A stretch of DNA of 64,000 nt from Benzoatithermus flavus (GCF_037908215.1 NZ_JBBLZC010000007.1:131146-195145), one strand, 5' to 3'. Positions 33,282 to 41,880 are shown, counted from the first letter of the stretch. The notes: a model not told the origin generated them from the sequence alone. Made by a program: numbers and translations.

Positions 33282-34165
33282 GAGCCGCCTCCGCTACCGA
33301 ACCGCGGCGATCCGCCGGAGCCGAAGGACGAGCTGCCCGATCCGAAGGACGACCCGCTGGAGCCGAACGACGAGCCGCCGGTTCCTGAAGACCGGCTGCC
33401 GAACCCCGACGAGGTGGTGCCGCCCGTGCCGTCGCCCGCGGCCTCGCCTCCCGTCCCGCCGGGCCCTTTCTCCTTGGGGCTCAGCGAGCAGCCGGCCGTG
33501 CTCGGCGCATCCTGCGTGCCGCAATACCAGGGCACGCGGATCATCAGCGGCACCACGAGCTCTGGCCAGCCCGGCTTCTCGTCGGCGGCCAGCCGCACCG
33601 CCTGCGGGAGCTGCGGCATCCGCGGCCACTCCTCGTGCCACTGCGGCGCCTCGCGCTCCTTGAGTCGGCCGAAATAGGTGAAGTGCAGATCGCGCGTGAG
33701 GCGCACGATCACGCGCGGCTCGCTGTTCTCGACGACGGCGAGATCGGGCCTGGCCGGGTCGAGCGGAGCGCGCCGGAGCTCCAGGCGGTGGCCGTTGCCG
33801 TCGGTGACGACGGCGTACTCGTAGGCGAAGTAGGGCAGGCCGGCGAGGAAGGGTGGTGCCACGTTCGCGAACCGCACCCGGTCCGGCCCGCCCTCGAACA
33901 GCACGACGTCCTTGTTGTCCACCTTGTGCATCAGAGGCTCGGCGCGCTCGAGCTCGCCGCGCAGCACGTTGAAGCCGAGTGTCAGCTCCTCCAGCGCCTC
34001 GCGACGCGTGTCGGTATGGTCGAAGGCCCGGAACACGAAGCGGAAGCCCGCCATCATGGTGATGGCGATGAGCGAGAGCACCACCATGCTGACCAGGAGC
34101 TCGACCAGCGTGAAGCCGGCGGCACCGACCGGGTGGCGACGCTCAGCGCACCGCGGCGCGACCAC
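33278..34165 (-). CDS. gspJ: type II secretion minor pseudopilin GspJ with an FG-rich C-terminal tail
   Basis: GspJ is a minor pseudopilin of the T2SS tip complex. The prepilin motif G-FTLVELLVSMVVLSLIAI follows a short leader, and the body carries the usual strands (FANVAPPFLAGLPYFAYEYA, LVVPLMIRVPWYCG). The last ~70 of 295 residues are an extra tail of Gly, Ser and Thr with five Phe-Gly dipeptides (GFGS, SFGS repeats, RFGS). I start at a GTG at 34165, which has GGAG seven bases upstream and overlaps the end of gspI; this leaves a leader of about 16 residues. Confidence 0.85.
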   Translation of the reverse strand: MVAPRCAERRHPVGAAGFTLVELLVSMVVLSLIAITMMAGFRFVFRAFDHTDTRREALEELTLGFNVLRGELERAEPLMHKVDNKDVVLFEGGPDRVRFANVAPPFLAGLPYFAYEYAVVTDGNGHRLELRRAPLDPARPDLAVVENSEPRVIVRLTRDLHFTYFGRLKEREAPQWHEEWPRMPQLPQAVRLAADEKPGWPELVVPLMIRVPWYCGTQDAPSTAGCSLSPKEKGPGGTGGEAAGDGTGGTTSSGFGSRSSGTGGSSFGSSGSSFGSGSSSFGSGGSPRFGSGGGS

Positions 34166-34865
34166 GGCGTGGCTCCATGACGAGGCTCGTGAGCTCGAAA
34201 TGCTCCTCACCCTTCTGCACGCTGACCCGGACGAGACGGAGCCGGATCTTTTCCCGCGGCTGCGTGCCTTGCGGACCGCCGCGCGTCTCGTCCCCGCCGG
34301 GGGCGGCATCCGGCCCGCCGCTCTCGGCGCGATCCCCGAACCCGCCGCCACCCGATCGATCCCCGAAGCTGCTCCCGCCCGACTGATCGCCGAAACCGCT
34401 GCCGCTGGAGCGATCGCCGAACGCGCTGTCGCCGGCACTGCCGAACCCACTTCCCGAATCGTAGCTGCCGGAGCGATCGCCGAAGCCGCCGTTCTCGCTG
34501 CCGCCGAGGCTGCCGCCGCCGTCGTCGCGCCGGGCGAGCTGGCTGGTCGATGGCGGCGCCCGCCGCTCCGGCAGCAGATCTTGCGGCGGCTCGTAGGGCT
34601 CGCTCGTGATCGCCCAGCGCAGCCCGCCCTCGATGTCGCCGTGGAGATCGCCTCCTATCGGATTGTAGTCGAGCCGGGTGCGCGCCATCAGATTCTGTGC
34701 CACGAGGGCCAGCAGCAGCCGGTCCTCGTCGCGATGCGCGGCGCGCAGGCCCTTGCCGAAGATGTCGAACACGGTGGTGAGCACCACGCCCAGGATCGCC
34801 AGCGCCACCAGGGTCTCGAGCAGGGTGAACCCGGCCGTGCCGGAACGTTGCCGTCGTGTCGTCAT
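34143..34865 (-). CDS. gspI: type II secretion minor pseudopilin GspI with an FG-rich insert
   Basis: GspI is the hub of the T2SS pseudopilus tip. After a 12-residue leader the prepilin motif is G-FTLLETLVALAILGVVLT, followed by the family segment ALVAQNLMARTRLDY. GspI is normally ~125 residues. This one is 240 because residues ~100-203 are an insert of Gly, Ser, Asp and Arg with six Phe-Gly dipeptides in repeats such as GGFGDRSG, SAFGDRSSG and SSFGDRSG. The usual C-terminal strand (RLRLVRVSVQKGEEHFELTS) then resumes. It overlaps gspH by four bases at its start. Confidence 0.87.
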   Translation of the reverse strand: MTTRRQRSGTAGFTLLETLVALAILGVVLTTVFDIFGKGLRAAHRDEDRLLLALVAQNLMARTRLDYNPIGGDLHGDIEGGLRWAITSEPYEPPQDLLPERRAPPSTSQLARRDDGGGSLGGSENGGFGDRSGSYDSGSGFGSAGDSAFGDRSSGSGFGDQSGGSSFGDRSGGGGFGDRAESGGPDAAPGGDETRGGPQGTQPREKIRLRLVRVSVQKGEEHFELTSLVMEPRRGRAAVR

Positions 34866-35263
34866 GGCGCCGGTCCGACCGTGACGCGGCCCGTGAGCCA
34901 GTCGATGCTGATTGCACGCCGGCCGTCGCTCGCCTCCAGCACGATCCGGCCCCCGGTCGAGGCACCGGTAGGAAAGAAGGTGAGTCCCTGCTCCCCCAAC
35001 GCCGCCTCCGCCACGACCGTGCCCGGCGGCAGGATCGGGGTCACGCTCTGTGCGTTGATCGTCAATACCCGCCCGCTGCGCATGGCGATCGAGCGCTGGT
35101 CACGGATCGCCAGCGCTACCCGCTGCGCGGTCCGGTCGATGTCGGGGCGCAGGAGCGCGTTCAGGCGCGGCATGGCGATCGCCGCGACGAGGGCGACGAT
35201 CGTGAGCGTCACCAGGAGCTCGATCAGGGTGAAGCCGCGCTCACCTGCCCCAGCTCGTGACAT
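34862..35263 (-). CDS. gspH: type II secretion pseudopilin GspH
   Basis: GspH is a minor pseudopilin below the I-J-K tip. The 133-residue protein starts MSRAGAGERG, with the prepilin site G-FTLIELLVTLTIVALVAA, followed by the GspH pattern MPRLNALLRPDIDRTAQRVA, then RSIAMRSGRVL and a C-terminal beta region (ISIDWLTGRVTVGPAP). The ATG lies within the end of gspG (23-nt overlap). Unlike I, J and K it has no low-complexity insertion. The frame is open upstream, but the natural start is the ATG just before the leader. Confidence 0.88.
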   Translation of the reverse strand: MSRAGAGERGFTLIELLVTLTIVALVAAIAMPRLNALLRPDIDRTAQRVALAIRDQRSIAMRSGRVLTINAQSVTPILPPGTVVAEAALGEQGLTFFPTGASTGGRIVLEASDGRRAISIDWLTGRVTVGPAP

Positions 35264-35693
35264 CGGCCGCCTCGCCGGTGCCGCCCGGGGCCTTGTCGGC
35301 GCCGAGGGAATAGAGATCGTAGGCGCCGTGCTCGCCGGGCATACGGTAGACATAAGCGTTGCCCCACGGATCGGTCGGGAGCTGCGGGCTGTCGATGTAG
35401 GGGCCCTTCCAGCCAGGGACGTTGCCGGGGTTGCGGACCAGAGCGGCGAGCCCCTGCTGCGTGGTGGGGTAGCTGCCCGTATCGAGCCGGTAGAGGTCGA
35501 GCGCCGACTTGAAGTTCTCGACCTGCAGCCGTGCCGTATCCGATTTGGCCCCGCCAAGATAACCGATCACGCGAGGCCCGGCCAGAGCGGCGAGCAGACC
35601 CAGGATCACGAGCACGACGAGCAGCTCGATCAGGGTGAATCCGGCCTCGCGGCGGCGCCCGGCCACCGGCTTGCGCTTGGTATCGTTCGACAT
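35241..35693 (-). CDS. gspG: type II secretion major pseudopilin GspG
   Basis: GspG builds the T2SS pseudopilus shaft. The 150-residue protein has a 17-residue basic leader, the cleavage/methylation site G-FTLIELLVVLVILGLLAA and the family core GPRVIGYLGGAKSDTARLQV, LYRLDTGSYPTTQQGLAALV, GPYIDSPQLPTDPWGNAYVY and a Ca-binding-type C-terminus (YDLYSLGADKAPGGTGE, followed by DVTSW). It is the best conserved member of the operon and has normal length. Processing requires a prepilin peptidase (GspO/PilD) that is not encoded in the window. Confidence 0.95.
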   Translation of the reverse strand: MSNDTKRKPVAGRRREAGFTLIELLVVLVILGLLAALAGPRVIGYLGGAKSDTARLQVENFKSALDLYRLDTGSYPTTQQGLAALVRNPGNVPGWKGPYIDSPQLPTDPWGNAYVYRMPGEHGAYDLYSLGADKAPGGTGEAADVTSWGR

Positions 35694-35746
35694 GGATCGG
35701 CCCTTCTCCGCCGCAGTCAGGCGCCGCCTCAGCGGCCAGCATCGTG

Positions 35747-36607
35747 TCATCGTTGGGGCGGCGCCTCGGTGTCCGCACCCGGATCCGGCAGGTCGCCCTC
35801 GTCGGGCGGCACATCGGCGTCCGGAGCCGGCAGATCCTCCCCGGTTCCGTCGGTGCCGGGCTCGCCGCCCATCCCGTCGGGGTTCGCCTCGTCGGGGGGC
35901 GCGGCATCCTGTCCCGTCTCGCCCTGGTCCGGCGGCGCAGCCTCCTCCTGCGCGCCTGCCGCCGCGGCCCGGTCGCCCCGTGCCTTGGCTTGGTCCCTGC
36001 CGTGCTTGCCTCGCGGCGTTTTCGGCGCCGGTGCTTCGGCCGGCGGCTGGCGCAGGCTCGCGCCGAAGATCTCGAAGGTCCGCCGCTCGTCGCCGGCACC
36101 CAGCACGAGCTGGTTGCGTCCGATCGCGAGCACCTCCCAGGGGCCGACACGGTCGCCCGGCACGAGCCGCGCCACCTCGTTGGTCGAGGGATAGGTGACG
36201 AGCGCTGCCGACTTGCCGTTCTGCTGCACGGTGCCGAAGAAGCGCAGGTCGGGCTCGCCGGGACCCGAAGGCCCCGGCGCCGCGGTCTGCGTTACCTGCT
36301 GCTGCGGCTGCTCCGGTGGCGGCTCCGGGATGTCCGGCATGCGCCGGGTCGGCGAGAACAGAGGCCGCTCGACCACCGCGGTGAACCGCTCGAGCGGCGG
36401 CATCACGTAAGGTGCCGCCGCCGTGCCCGGTTGGCCGGCCTCGGCACTGCTCTCCGGGATCGCGGCCGCCGCGGGCTCGACCGCGCGCACCGCCACGGCC
36501 GGCGTCGATTCCGGCTGCGTCCACAGGAGGTAGGGCACCGCGAGTGCCCCCACAGCGAGGAGAAGCTTGGTGGCGGGATGCCACTTGGTCACGGCGGTCG
36601 AGGTCAC
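35747..36607 (-). CDS. gspC: type II secretion protein GspC-like with an acidic Pro-rich tail
   Basis: A 286-residue inner-membrane protein of the GspC/GspN-like type. A short cytoplasmic N-terminus precedes a single transmembrane segment (residues ~13-30), a Pro/Ala linker, the motif RFTAVVERPLFSPTRR and the HR-like domain (LRFFGTVQQNGKSAALV, ARLVPGDRVGPWEVLAIG, NQLVLG). In GspC this domain contacts the secretin. From ~190 onward the protein is a low-complexity tail of Pro, Asp, Glu and Gly in place of a PDZ domain. It begins with GTG and lies between gspF and gspG. Confidence 0.78.
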   Translation of the reverse strand: MTSTAVTKWHPATKLLLAVGALAVPYLLWTQPESTPAVAVRAVEPAAAAIPESSAEAGQPGTAAAPYVMPPLERFTAVVERPLFSPTRRMPDIPEPPPEQPQQQVTQTAAPGPSGPGEPDLRFFGTVQQNGKSAALVTYPSTNEVARLVPGDRVGPWEVLAIGRNQLVLGAGDERRTFEIFGASLRQPPAEAPAPKTPRGKHGRDQAKARGDRAAAAGAQEEAAPPDQGETGQDAAPPDEANPDGMGGEPGTDGTGEDLPAPDADVPPDEGDLPDPGADTEAPPQR

Positions 36608-36701
36608 GGGCTCACTTCGAAGGCAGATTGTTCCTAGGAGAGGGACGGACGGGCCGTCAATAGAAGCTGCCGCGACGAATCCTGCCGGGCGGAAGCCGGG
36701 A

Positions 36702-37913
36702 TCACAAGGCGAGTTCGTTCACGCTCAGCACCGCCGTCAGGATCGACATCACGATGCCGCCGACGACGAGGCCGAGCACGATCACGGTCGCGGGCTCGAT
36801 GATGGCGACGAGCCGCTGCAGCCGGGTCGCGACCCGCTCCTCGAACGTGCCGGCGAGGTGCGCCGCCACCGGCTGCAGCCGGCCACTCTCCTCGCCCACG
36901 CGCAGCATCTTGACCGCGAGCGGGGCCAGGATTCCGGCCTGCGTCAGGCTGTCGGCCAGGGTGCGGCCCGTGCGCACGCGGGTGATCACGTCGTCCATCG
37001 CCACGCGGCCGTGCAGGTTGCCCAGGATGTCGCGGCTGACCAGAAGCGCCTGTGGCAGGTCGAGTCCGCCGCCGAGGCAGGTGGCGAGGCCGCGGCAGAA
37101 CTGCGCCGTCATCCGGTCGCGGATGAGCATCCCGATCATGGGCAGCCGCAGGAGCCAGCGATCGACGACCGTGCGCGGACCGGGGCGGCGCAGGAGCCGC
37201 TCGCCCGCGAACAGCGCCGCCGTCACGGCGACGAGCAGGAGATAGCCCTGGTTCCTCACGAAGTCGGCCGCGGCCAGCACCACCTGGGTGCTCGCCGGGA
37301 GCGCCGCTCCTGCGTTCGCGAACATCGGCTCCATGCGCGGCACCACGACCGTGAGCAGCACGATCACGGCACCGATCGCGGTGAGGAACAGCACCACCGG
37401 ATAGATCATGGCCGAGTTCAGTTTCGAGCGCAGCGCCTCGGTGCGCTCGCGCATGGTGCCGAGCTCGGCGAGCGACGCGCCGAGCTTGCCCGAGGCCTCG
37501 CCGGCGCGGACGATGCTGATGTAAAGGGGCGGGAAGTAGCGCGGCTCCGCTGCCAGCGCATCGCTCAGGCTCGAGCCGCTCCTGACCTTCAGGAGCACGT
37601 TCTCGACCGCGGCGGCGAGGCCCTTGTCCGGGATCTCCTCGCGCGCCAGCGCCAGGGCGCCCTCGACGGTCTGGCCGGCGCCCAGGAGCGTCGCGAGCTC
37701 GCGGGTGAGCTGGGTCACGTGCTTGGCCGCCCGCGTGGCGACCACGGGCGCAGCCCGCCGCTCGGCCCGCGCACCCGTCGCGGGTGCCGCGTCGATCGGG
37801 ATCAGGCCGCTGTCCTGCAGCCGGGCGATCGCGGTGCGCACGTCGGCGGCCTCGAGCTCGCCGGTCACCCGCTCGCCCGTGGTGGTGAGCGCCCGGTAGG
37901 CGAAGGTCGGCAC
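36702..37913 (-). CDS. gspF: type II secretion inner-membrane protein GspF
   Basis: GspF is the polytopic platform protein of the T2SS. The 403-residue protein has the N-terminal FAYRALTTTGERVTGELEA domain, two repeated cytoplasmic helical domains (TRELATLLGAGQTVEGALAL and FCRGLATCLGGGLDLPQALL), and transmembrane segments near ~170-195, ~225-245 and at the C-terminus (VIVLGLVVGGIVMSIL). Length and layout are normal. It follows gspE by 13 bp; ~95 bp separate it from gspC. Confidence 0.94.
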   Translation of the reverse strand: MPTFAYRALTTTGERVTGELEAADVRTAIARLQDSGLIPIDAAPATGARAERRAAPVVATRAAKHVTQLTRELATLLGAGQTVEGALALAREEIPDKGLAAAVENVLLKVRSGSSLSDALAAEPRYFPPLYISIVRAGEASGKLGASLAELGTMRERTEALRSKLNSAMIYPVVLFLTAIGAVIVLLTVVVPRMEPMFANAGAALPASTQVVLAAADFVRNQGYLLLVAVTAALFAGERLLRRPGPRTVVDRWLLRLPMIGMLIRDRMTAQFCRGLATCLGGGLDLPQALLVSRDILGNLHGRVAMDDVITRVRTGRTLADSLTQAGILAPLAVKMLRVGEESGRLQPVAAHLAGTFEERVATRLQRLVAIIEPATVIVLGLVVGGIVMSILTAVLSVNELAL

Positions 37914-37926
37914 CGGTCTTCCGCCC

Positions 37927-39693
37927 CTACCAGTCCTCGCTGGTCACGCTGCACACCTCGTCCAGCGTGGTGATGCCGGCGAGACATTTGTACAGGCCGT
38001 CCACGTACATGGTCCGCATCCCGGCCTTCATCGCCGTCTGCGCCACGGCCTGGGTCGAGGCGCGTGAGCGGATCAGCTCGCGGATCGGCTCGTCGACCTC
38101 GAGGAACTCGAAGATGCCCTGCCGGCCGACGAAGCCGACGTTCTCGCACGCCTCGCAGCCCGGCGCCTCGAAGAGGCGGAGATCCTCGGGCACCTCGATC
38201 CCGGCTGCGGTGAAGAAGGCCCGCTCGTGCGCCGTCGCCGACCGCGGCCGCTTGCAGCTCGGGCACAAGACGCCGACGAGGCGCTGGCCCAGGATGCCGC
38301 GCAGGACCGAGGCGAGCAGATAGGGCTCCACGCCCATGTCGAGCAGGCGGGCCACGGCGCCGGCGGCGCTGTTGGTATGGAGCGTGGTGAGGAGCAGGTG
38401 GCCCGTGAGCGCCGCATGGACGGCGATCTCGGCCGTCTCGGGGTCGCGCGTCTCGCCCACCATGACCACGTCGGGGTCGTGGCGCACGACCGAGCGCAGC
38501 ACGCGGGCGAAGTCGAGGTCGATCTCGGGCCGGACCTGGATCTGGGTGATGCCGTCGATCTGGTACTCGATCGGGTCCTCGATCGAGATCAGCTTGTCGC
38601 TGGTCTTGTTGAGATGGCGCAGCGCCGCGTAGAGCGTCGTGGTCTTGCCACTGCCGGTCGGGCCCGTCACCAGCAGCATGCCGTGCGGTGCGGCGAGCAC
38701 GCGCTTGAGCCGCGCCTCGACCGCAGGATCGAGGCCGAGGTCGGGGAAGTCGCCGCCCTGCGCGCTCTGGTCGAGGATGCGGATGACGAGGCTCTCGCCG
38801 TGCACGGAAGGCGCGGTCGCGACGCGCAGATCGATCCGCCGCCCGAGCAGCGTCAGGCGCGCGCGCCCGTCCTGCGGCAGGCGGCGCTCGGCGATGTCGA
38901 GCTTGGCCAGGATCTTGATGCGCGAGATCACCGCGGCCGAGAGCCGGGCCGGGGGAGCCCCGGCTTCGCGTAGGCGGCCGTGCACGCGGTAGCGCACCCG
39001 CAAGTGCTCGCGTGCGGGCTCGATGTGGATGTCGGAGGCGTGTAGCCGCAGTGCATCGGTGAGGAGCTGGTTCACGAGCCGCACCACGGGCGCTTCCTGC
39101 GCCGCGCCGATCAGGTGCTCGACGTCGGCCCCGGCGTCGCTGCCGAGATCCTCGCCGATATCGTCCACGATCCGCTGCAGAGCGCTCTGGCCGGCATCCC
39201 AATAGCGGGCATAGGCCTTCTGCAGATCCTCGAGCGCCGCGATCACCGGCACGACGTTGCGCTGGGTCGCGATCGCCACTGCCCGGATGGCGTAGGTGTT
39301 ACCGGGATCGCTCATGGCGAGCCAGACCGTGTCGGCGGTGGCTCTGACCGGCAGCACGCCCGCGTTGCGCAAGAACCGGGGCGAGATCGCGTCGGCGAGC
39401 AGGGGCTCGCGCGGCAGGTCCTCGGCCGTGACCAGCTCGATGTCGTAGTGCCTGGCGACCGCCTCGGCCCAGTCCTGGCTGGTGATCAGGCCCAGGCTCG
39501 CCACCGTCGCGGCCAGGCTCTGCCGCTGCTCCTGTGCCATGGCCGTGGCACGCACGGCCGCGTCGGCCGAGATGCGGCCGGCGAGCACGAGCCGCGCCAG
39601 CACCGGGTCGAGCTGACGGGTGCGCGGGTCCTCGAGGGCCGTGGTGCCGGCACCGCGCGCCGCCGGCTGCTCGAGAGTGTAAGCCATGGACAT
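37927..39693 (-). CDS. gspE: type II secretion ATPase GspE
   Basis: GspE powers pseudopilus assembly from the cytoplasmic face of the platform. The 588-residue protein contains the N1E domain (LITSQDWAEAVARHYDIELV), the N2E domain with HASDIHIEPAREHLRVRYRV, Walker A GPTGSGKTTTLYAALR, the Asp box ISIEDPIEYQ, Walker B DPDVVMVGETRDPETAE, the His box LTTLHTNSAAGA and the Zn-binding cysteines CPSC...CEAC of true GspE proteins. Start taken at the ATG 39693; a second ATG two codons later is possible. It is the first gene of the operon. Confidence 0.95.
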   Translation of the reverse strand: MSMAYTLEQPAARGAGTTALEDPRTRQLDPVLARLVLAGRISADAAVRATAMAQEQRQSLAATVASLGLITSQDWAEAVARHYDIELVTAEDLPREPLLADAISPRFLRNAGVLPVRATADTVWLAMSDPGNTYAIRAVAIATQRNVVPVIAALEDLQKAYARYWDAGQSALQRIVDDIGEDLGSDAGADVEHLIGAAQEAPVVRLVNQLLTDALRLHASDIHIEPAREHLRVRYRVHGRLREAGAPPARLSAAVISRIKILAKLDIAERRLPQDGRARLTLLGRRIDLRVATAPSVHGESLVIRILDQSAQGGDFPDLGLDPAVEARLKRVLAAPHGMLLVTGPTGSGKTTTLYAALRHLNKTSDKLISIEDPIEYQIDGITQIQVRPEIDLDFARVLRSVVRHDPDVVMVGETRDPETAEIAVHAALTGHLLLTTLHTNSAAGAVARLLDMGVEPYLLASVLRGILGQRLVGVLCPSCKRPRSATAHERAFFTAAGIEVPEDLRLFEAPGCEACENVGFVGRQGIFEFLEVDEPIRELIRSRASTQAVAQTAMKAGMRTMYVDGLYKCLAGITTLDEVCSVTSEDW

Positions 39694-40064
39694 CGATGCT
39701 CGATCCGGAAAACGAGGGCGTAGATCGATGAGCCGCCTCCCTCGAGAGAAGCCTGTCTCATAGATACCGCAGTCGGTTGCCCTCCGATAGCCACCCGCGT
39801 CCAATGGGCGCTAGGAGGTAGGACCTGCCGGCGCGCTCCGTCTGTGGCCGAGGCCACAAAAGAGCCGTTTGCGGCCGGGCGTCGTCCGCCCCGATCCGGC
39901 TTCCATGTGGTGCCGTCGGCAGCACCGACAAGGGCCGCAGGCTGCCGCGGCCGGAGGAGCAGGGTCAAGAAATGCCCATCGGGGCCCGGTCTGCGCTAAA
40001 TTGGCCTGGTCGGCTCGGAGCGTCCCTCTATCCGGTCGGCCACGCGAACTTTCGGAGATGGATC
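39694..40064. other. divergent intergenic region upstream of the T2SS operon
   Basis: About 370 bp between gspE (minus) and the amino-acid binding protein gene (plus). It should hold promoters for both. The most conspicuous element is a perfect 7-bp inverted repeat with a 2-base spacer, TGTGGCC-GA-GGCCACA, at 39843-39858, followed by AAAAG on the plus strand, suitable as an operator. No secretin gene or fragment is present. Confidence 0.55.
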
Positions 40065-41207
40065 ATGACGCTTTCTCTCGGGCTCGCCCGGCGCCGGCTG
40101 CTCGGCGCCTCGGCTGTCGTGGCGCTGGCAGGCCTCGCGCACGCCGCCCCGGCCGCGGCCGACGTCACCGTGGGCGTGGCGCTGGGGCTCACCGGCCCCG
40201 CCGCCGCTTACGGCGAGCAGGCCAAGCACGGCATCGATGCCGCGGTCGCGGTGATCAACCGGGGCGGCGGGGCGAACGGCGAGAAGATCAGGCTCGAGAC
40301 CGCCGACGACGCCTGCGACCCGAAGCAGGCCGTGGCGGTGGCCAACCGCTTCGCGAGCCAGGGGGTGAAGCTGGTCCTGGGCCATCTCTGCTCGAGCGCC
40401 ACGATCGCCGCCGCCGACGTCTACGCCGACGAAGGCATCGTGATGATCACCGCTTCGGCCACCAATCCGGCCGTGACCGAGAAAGGTCACGAGATGGTGT
40501 TCCGCGCCTGCGGCCGCGACGACCAGCAGGGTGCGGCCGCGGGGCAGATGCTAGCCGAGCGGTTCAAGGGCAAAAAGATCGCCGTCGTCGACGACAAGAG
40601 CGCCTACGGCAAGGGCCTGGCCGAGCAGGCCGAGCTCGCCATGAAGGCCAAGGGTGTCGAGCCCGCGCTCACGAGCTCGGTCAATGCCGGCGAGAAGGAC
40701 TTCTCCGCCCTCATCACGCGGCTGAAGCAGGAAGGGATCGACGTCGTCTATTACGGCGGCTACCACGTCGAGCTCGGCCTCATCGTCCGCCAGGCGCGCG
40801 AGCAGGGGCTGGAGGCGCAGTTCGTGAGCGGCGAGGCCACGTCCGCGGCCGAGTTCTGGCAGATCACCGGTCCGGCCGGCAACGGCACGCTGTTCACCTA
40901 TGCGCCCGAGGTGAAGTCGCAGCCCGGTGCCGCCGAAGCCATCAAGGCCATCAAGGAGGTCGCCGGACCCAACGCCGACCCCGACAACTTCGCCTTCTAC
41001 TACTACGCTGCCGTGCAGATTCTGGCCCAGGCCATCGAGAAGGCGGGCTCGGCCGAGCCCGAGGCGGTGGCCGAGGCGCTGCACGGCACCCCGTCCTTCG
41101 CGACCGTGGTGGGGCCCATGGCGTTCGATGCCAAGGGCGACCTCAAAGCGCCGGCTTACGCCTTCTACGAATGGCGCGACGGCAGGTACGCTCCCGCCCG
41201 GCTCTGA
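40065..41207 (+). CDS. branched-chain amino acid-type ABC transporter binding protein (LivJ/LivK-like)
   Basis: A 380-residue periplasmic binding protein. The first ~32 residues are a signal peptide with a twin-arginine-like ARRRLLGAS start and an A-H-A-A/A-A-A-D cleavage zone. The mature part matches LivJ/LivK: VTVGVALGLTGPAAAYGEQ, INRGGGANGEKIRLETADD, VLGHLCSSATIAAADVYADE, FRACGRDDQQG and KKIAVVDDKSAYGKGLAE. Ligands of the family are Leu/Ile/Val, amides or other small solutes. No permease or ATPase genes are adjacent, so it is an orphan. GGAG sits seven bases before the ATG. Confidence 0.93.
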   Translation: MTLSLGLARRRLLGASAVVALAGLAHAAPAAADVTVGVALGLTGPAAAYGEQAKHGIDAAVAVINRGGGANGEKIRLETADDACDPKQAVAVANRFASQGVKLVLGHLCSSATIAAADVYADEGIVMITASATNPAVTEKGHEMVFRACGRDDQQGAAAGQMLAERFKGKKIAVVDDKSAYGKGLAEQAELAMKAKGVEPALTSSVNAGEKDFSALITRLKQEGIDVVYYGGYHVELGLIVRQAREQGLEAQFVSGEATSAAEFWQITGPAGNGTLFTYAPEVKSQPGAAEAIKAIKEVAGPNADPDNFAFYYYAAVQILAQAIEKAGSAEPEAVAEALHGTPSFATVVGPMAFDAKGDLKAPAYAFYEWRDGRYAPARL

Positions 41208-41233
41208 CCGGCCGCGGATGCTCGCCGAGGCGT

Positions 41234-41272
41234 GATCCTCCCCGTATGTCTCATGCGGCCACGGGGAGGATC
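41234..41272 (+). terminator. 12-bp perfect hairpin after the binding-protein gene
   Basis: The stem GATCCTCCCCGT / ACGGGGAGGATC with a 15-base loop starts 26 bp after the stop codon. There is no T-run, but in such GC-rich DNA this shape is the usual end of a transcription unit. Confidence 0.6.
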
Positions 41273-41391
41273 GCGTGGCGGATGCAGCTCTGCTAATGGA
41301 GCCCCGAAACGGGCCGCGAGGTCGGCTCCGGGCGCCGCCACGCCCGCGAGGCCGACCCGGCGCAGCCGGATCTGTCGGGGAACCGCGACCC

Positions 41392-41877
41392 ATGGGCCTG
41401 CCGGATGTCGTTCTCATCTGCTTTCTGATCTTGGGCCTCGTGCTGCTCGTCTGCTTCGAGGCGGTGCGGATCTACAACGAGGGCGGCCTCAAGCTGTTCT
41501 TCTGGCCGCGCCTCAACCACGGCTACGAGGTGGGGCCGGTCGCCCGCCTCGCCATCGCGCCCTGGGTGCTGCTCGCCTTCCTGTGCGGCGGGAACGGCGT
41601 CGTGATCGCGCTCTTCGGCCACGACATGTTCGGGAACCCGTTCAGCAGCTATCTTCCCTGGTTCGCGGGCATGCTCGTGCCCTTCCTCATGATCCACCTG
41701 ATCGACCACCATCGCAGCCTGGTCGCCGCCACCATCGGGCTCCTGCTCCTGGCCGCGGGCTCGGCCTACATGATCTGGTCGCTCGCCGCCTGGGCCTGGG
41801 TGCCGCTCGTCGCCATCCTCCTGCTCTGGTCTTTGAACGGTGTGCGCGCCACCTATGCCGAGCGGTCGATGAGCTGA
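41392..41877 (+). CDS. hypothetical integral membrane protein
   Basis: A 161-residue protein with about four or five transmembrane segments (LPDVVLICFLILGLVLLVCF, the LAIAPWVLLAFLCGG region, YLPWFAGMLVPFLMIHLI, then SLVAATIGLLLLAAG and AWVPLVAILLLW). The second half is the more regular four-helix part. No catalytic motif is apparent; a His-rich loop (HLIDHHRS) could bind metal. Its ATG follows TCGGGGAACC at a long spacing, so initiation is presumably weak. It immediately precedes tusA, 24 bp apart. Confidence 0.7.
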   Translation: MGLPDVVLICFLILGLVLLVCFEAVRIYNEGGLKLFFWPRLNHGYEVGPVARLAIAPWVLLAFLCGGNGVVIALFGHDMFGNPFSSYLPWFAGMLVPFLMIHLIDHHRSLVAATIGLLLLAAGSAYMIWSLAAWAWVPLVAILLLWSLNGVRATYAERSMS

Positions 41878-41880
41878 CGG

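Noticed and set aside
34439..34566. The GspI repeat region as a DNA-level tandem repeat or recombination hotspot
   Set aside because: The FG units share amino acids but their codons and spacing differ, so there is no exact DNA repeat; it is kept as a protein-level feature only.
41275..41391. N-terminal extension of the membrane protein before MGLPDVV
   Set aside because: The extension is Pro/Arg/Gly-rich and overlaps the downstream side of the preceding gene's hairpin; the hydrophobic protein begins naturally at 41392.
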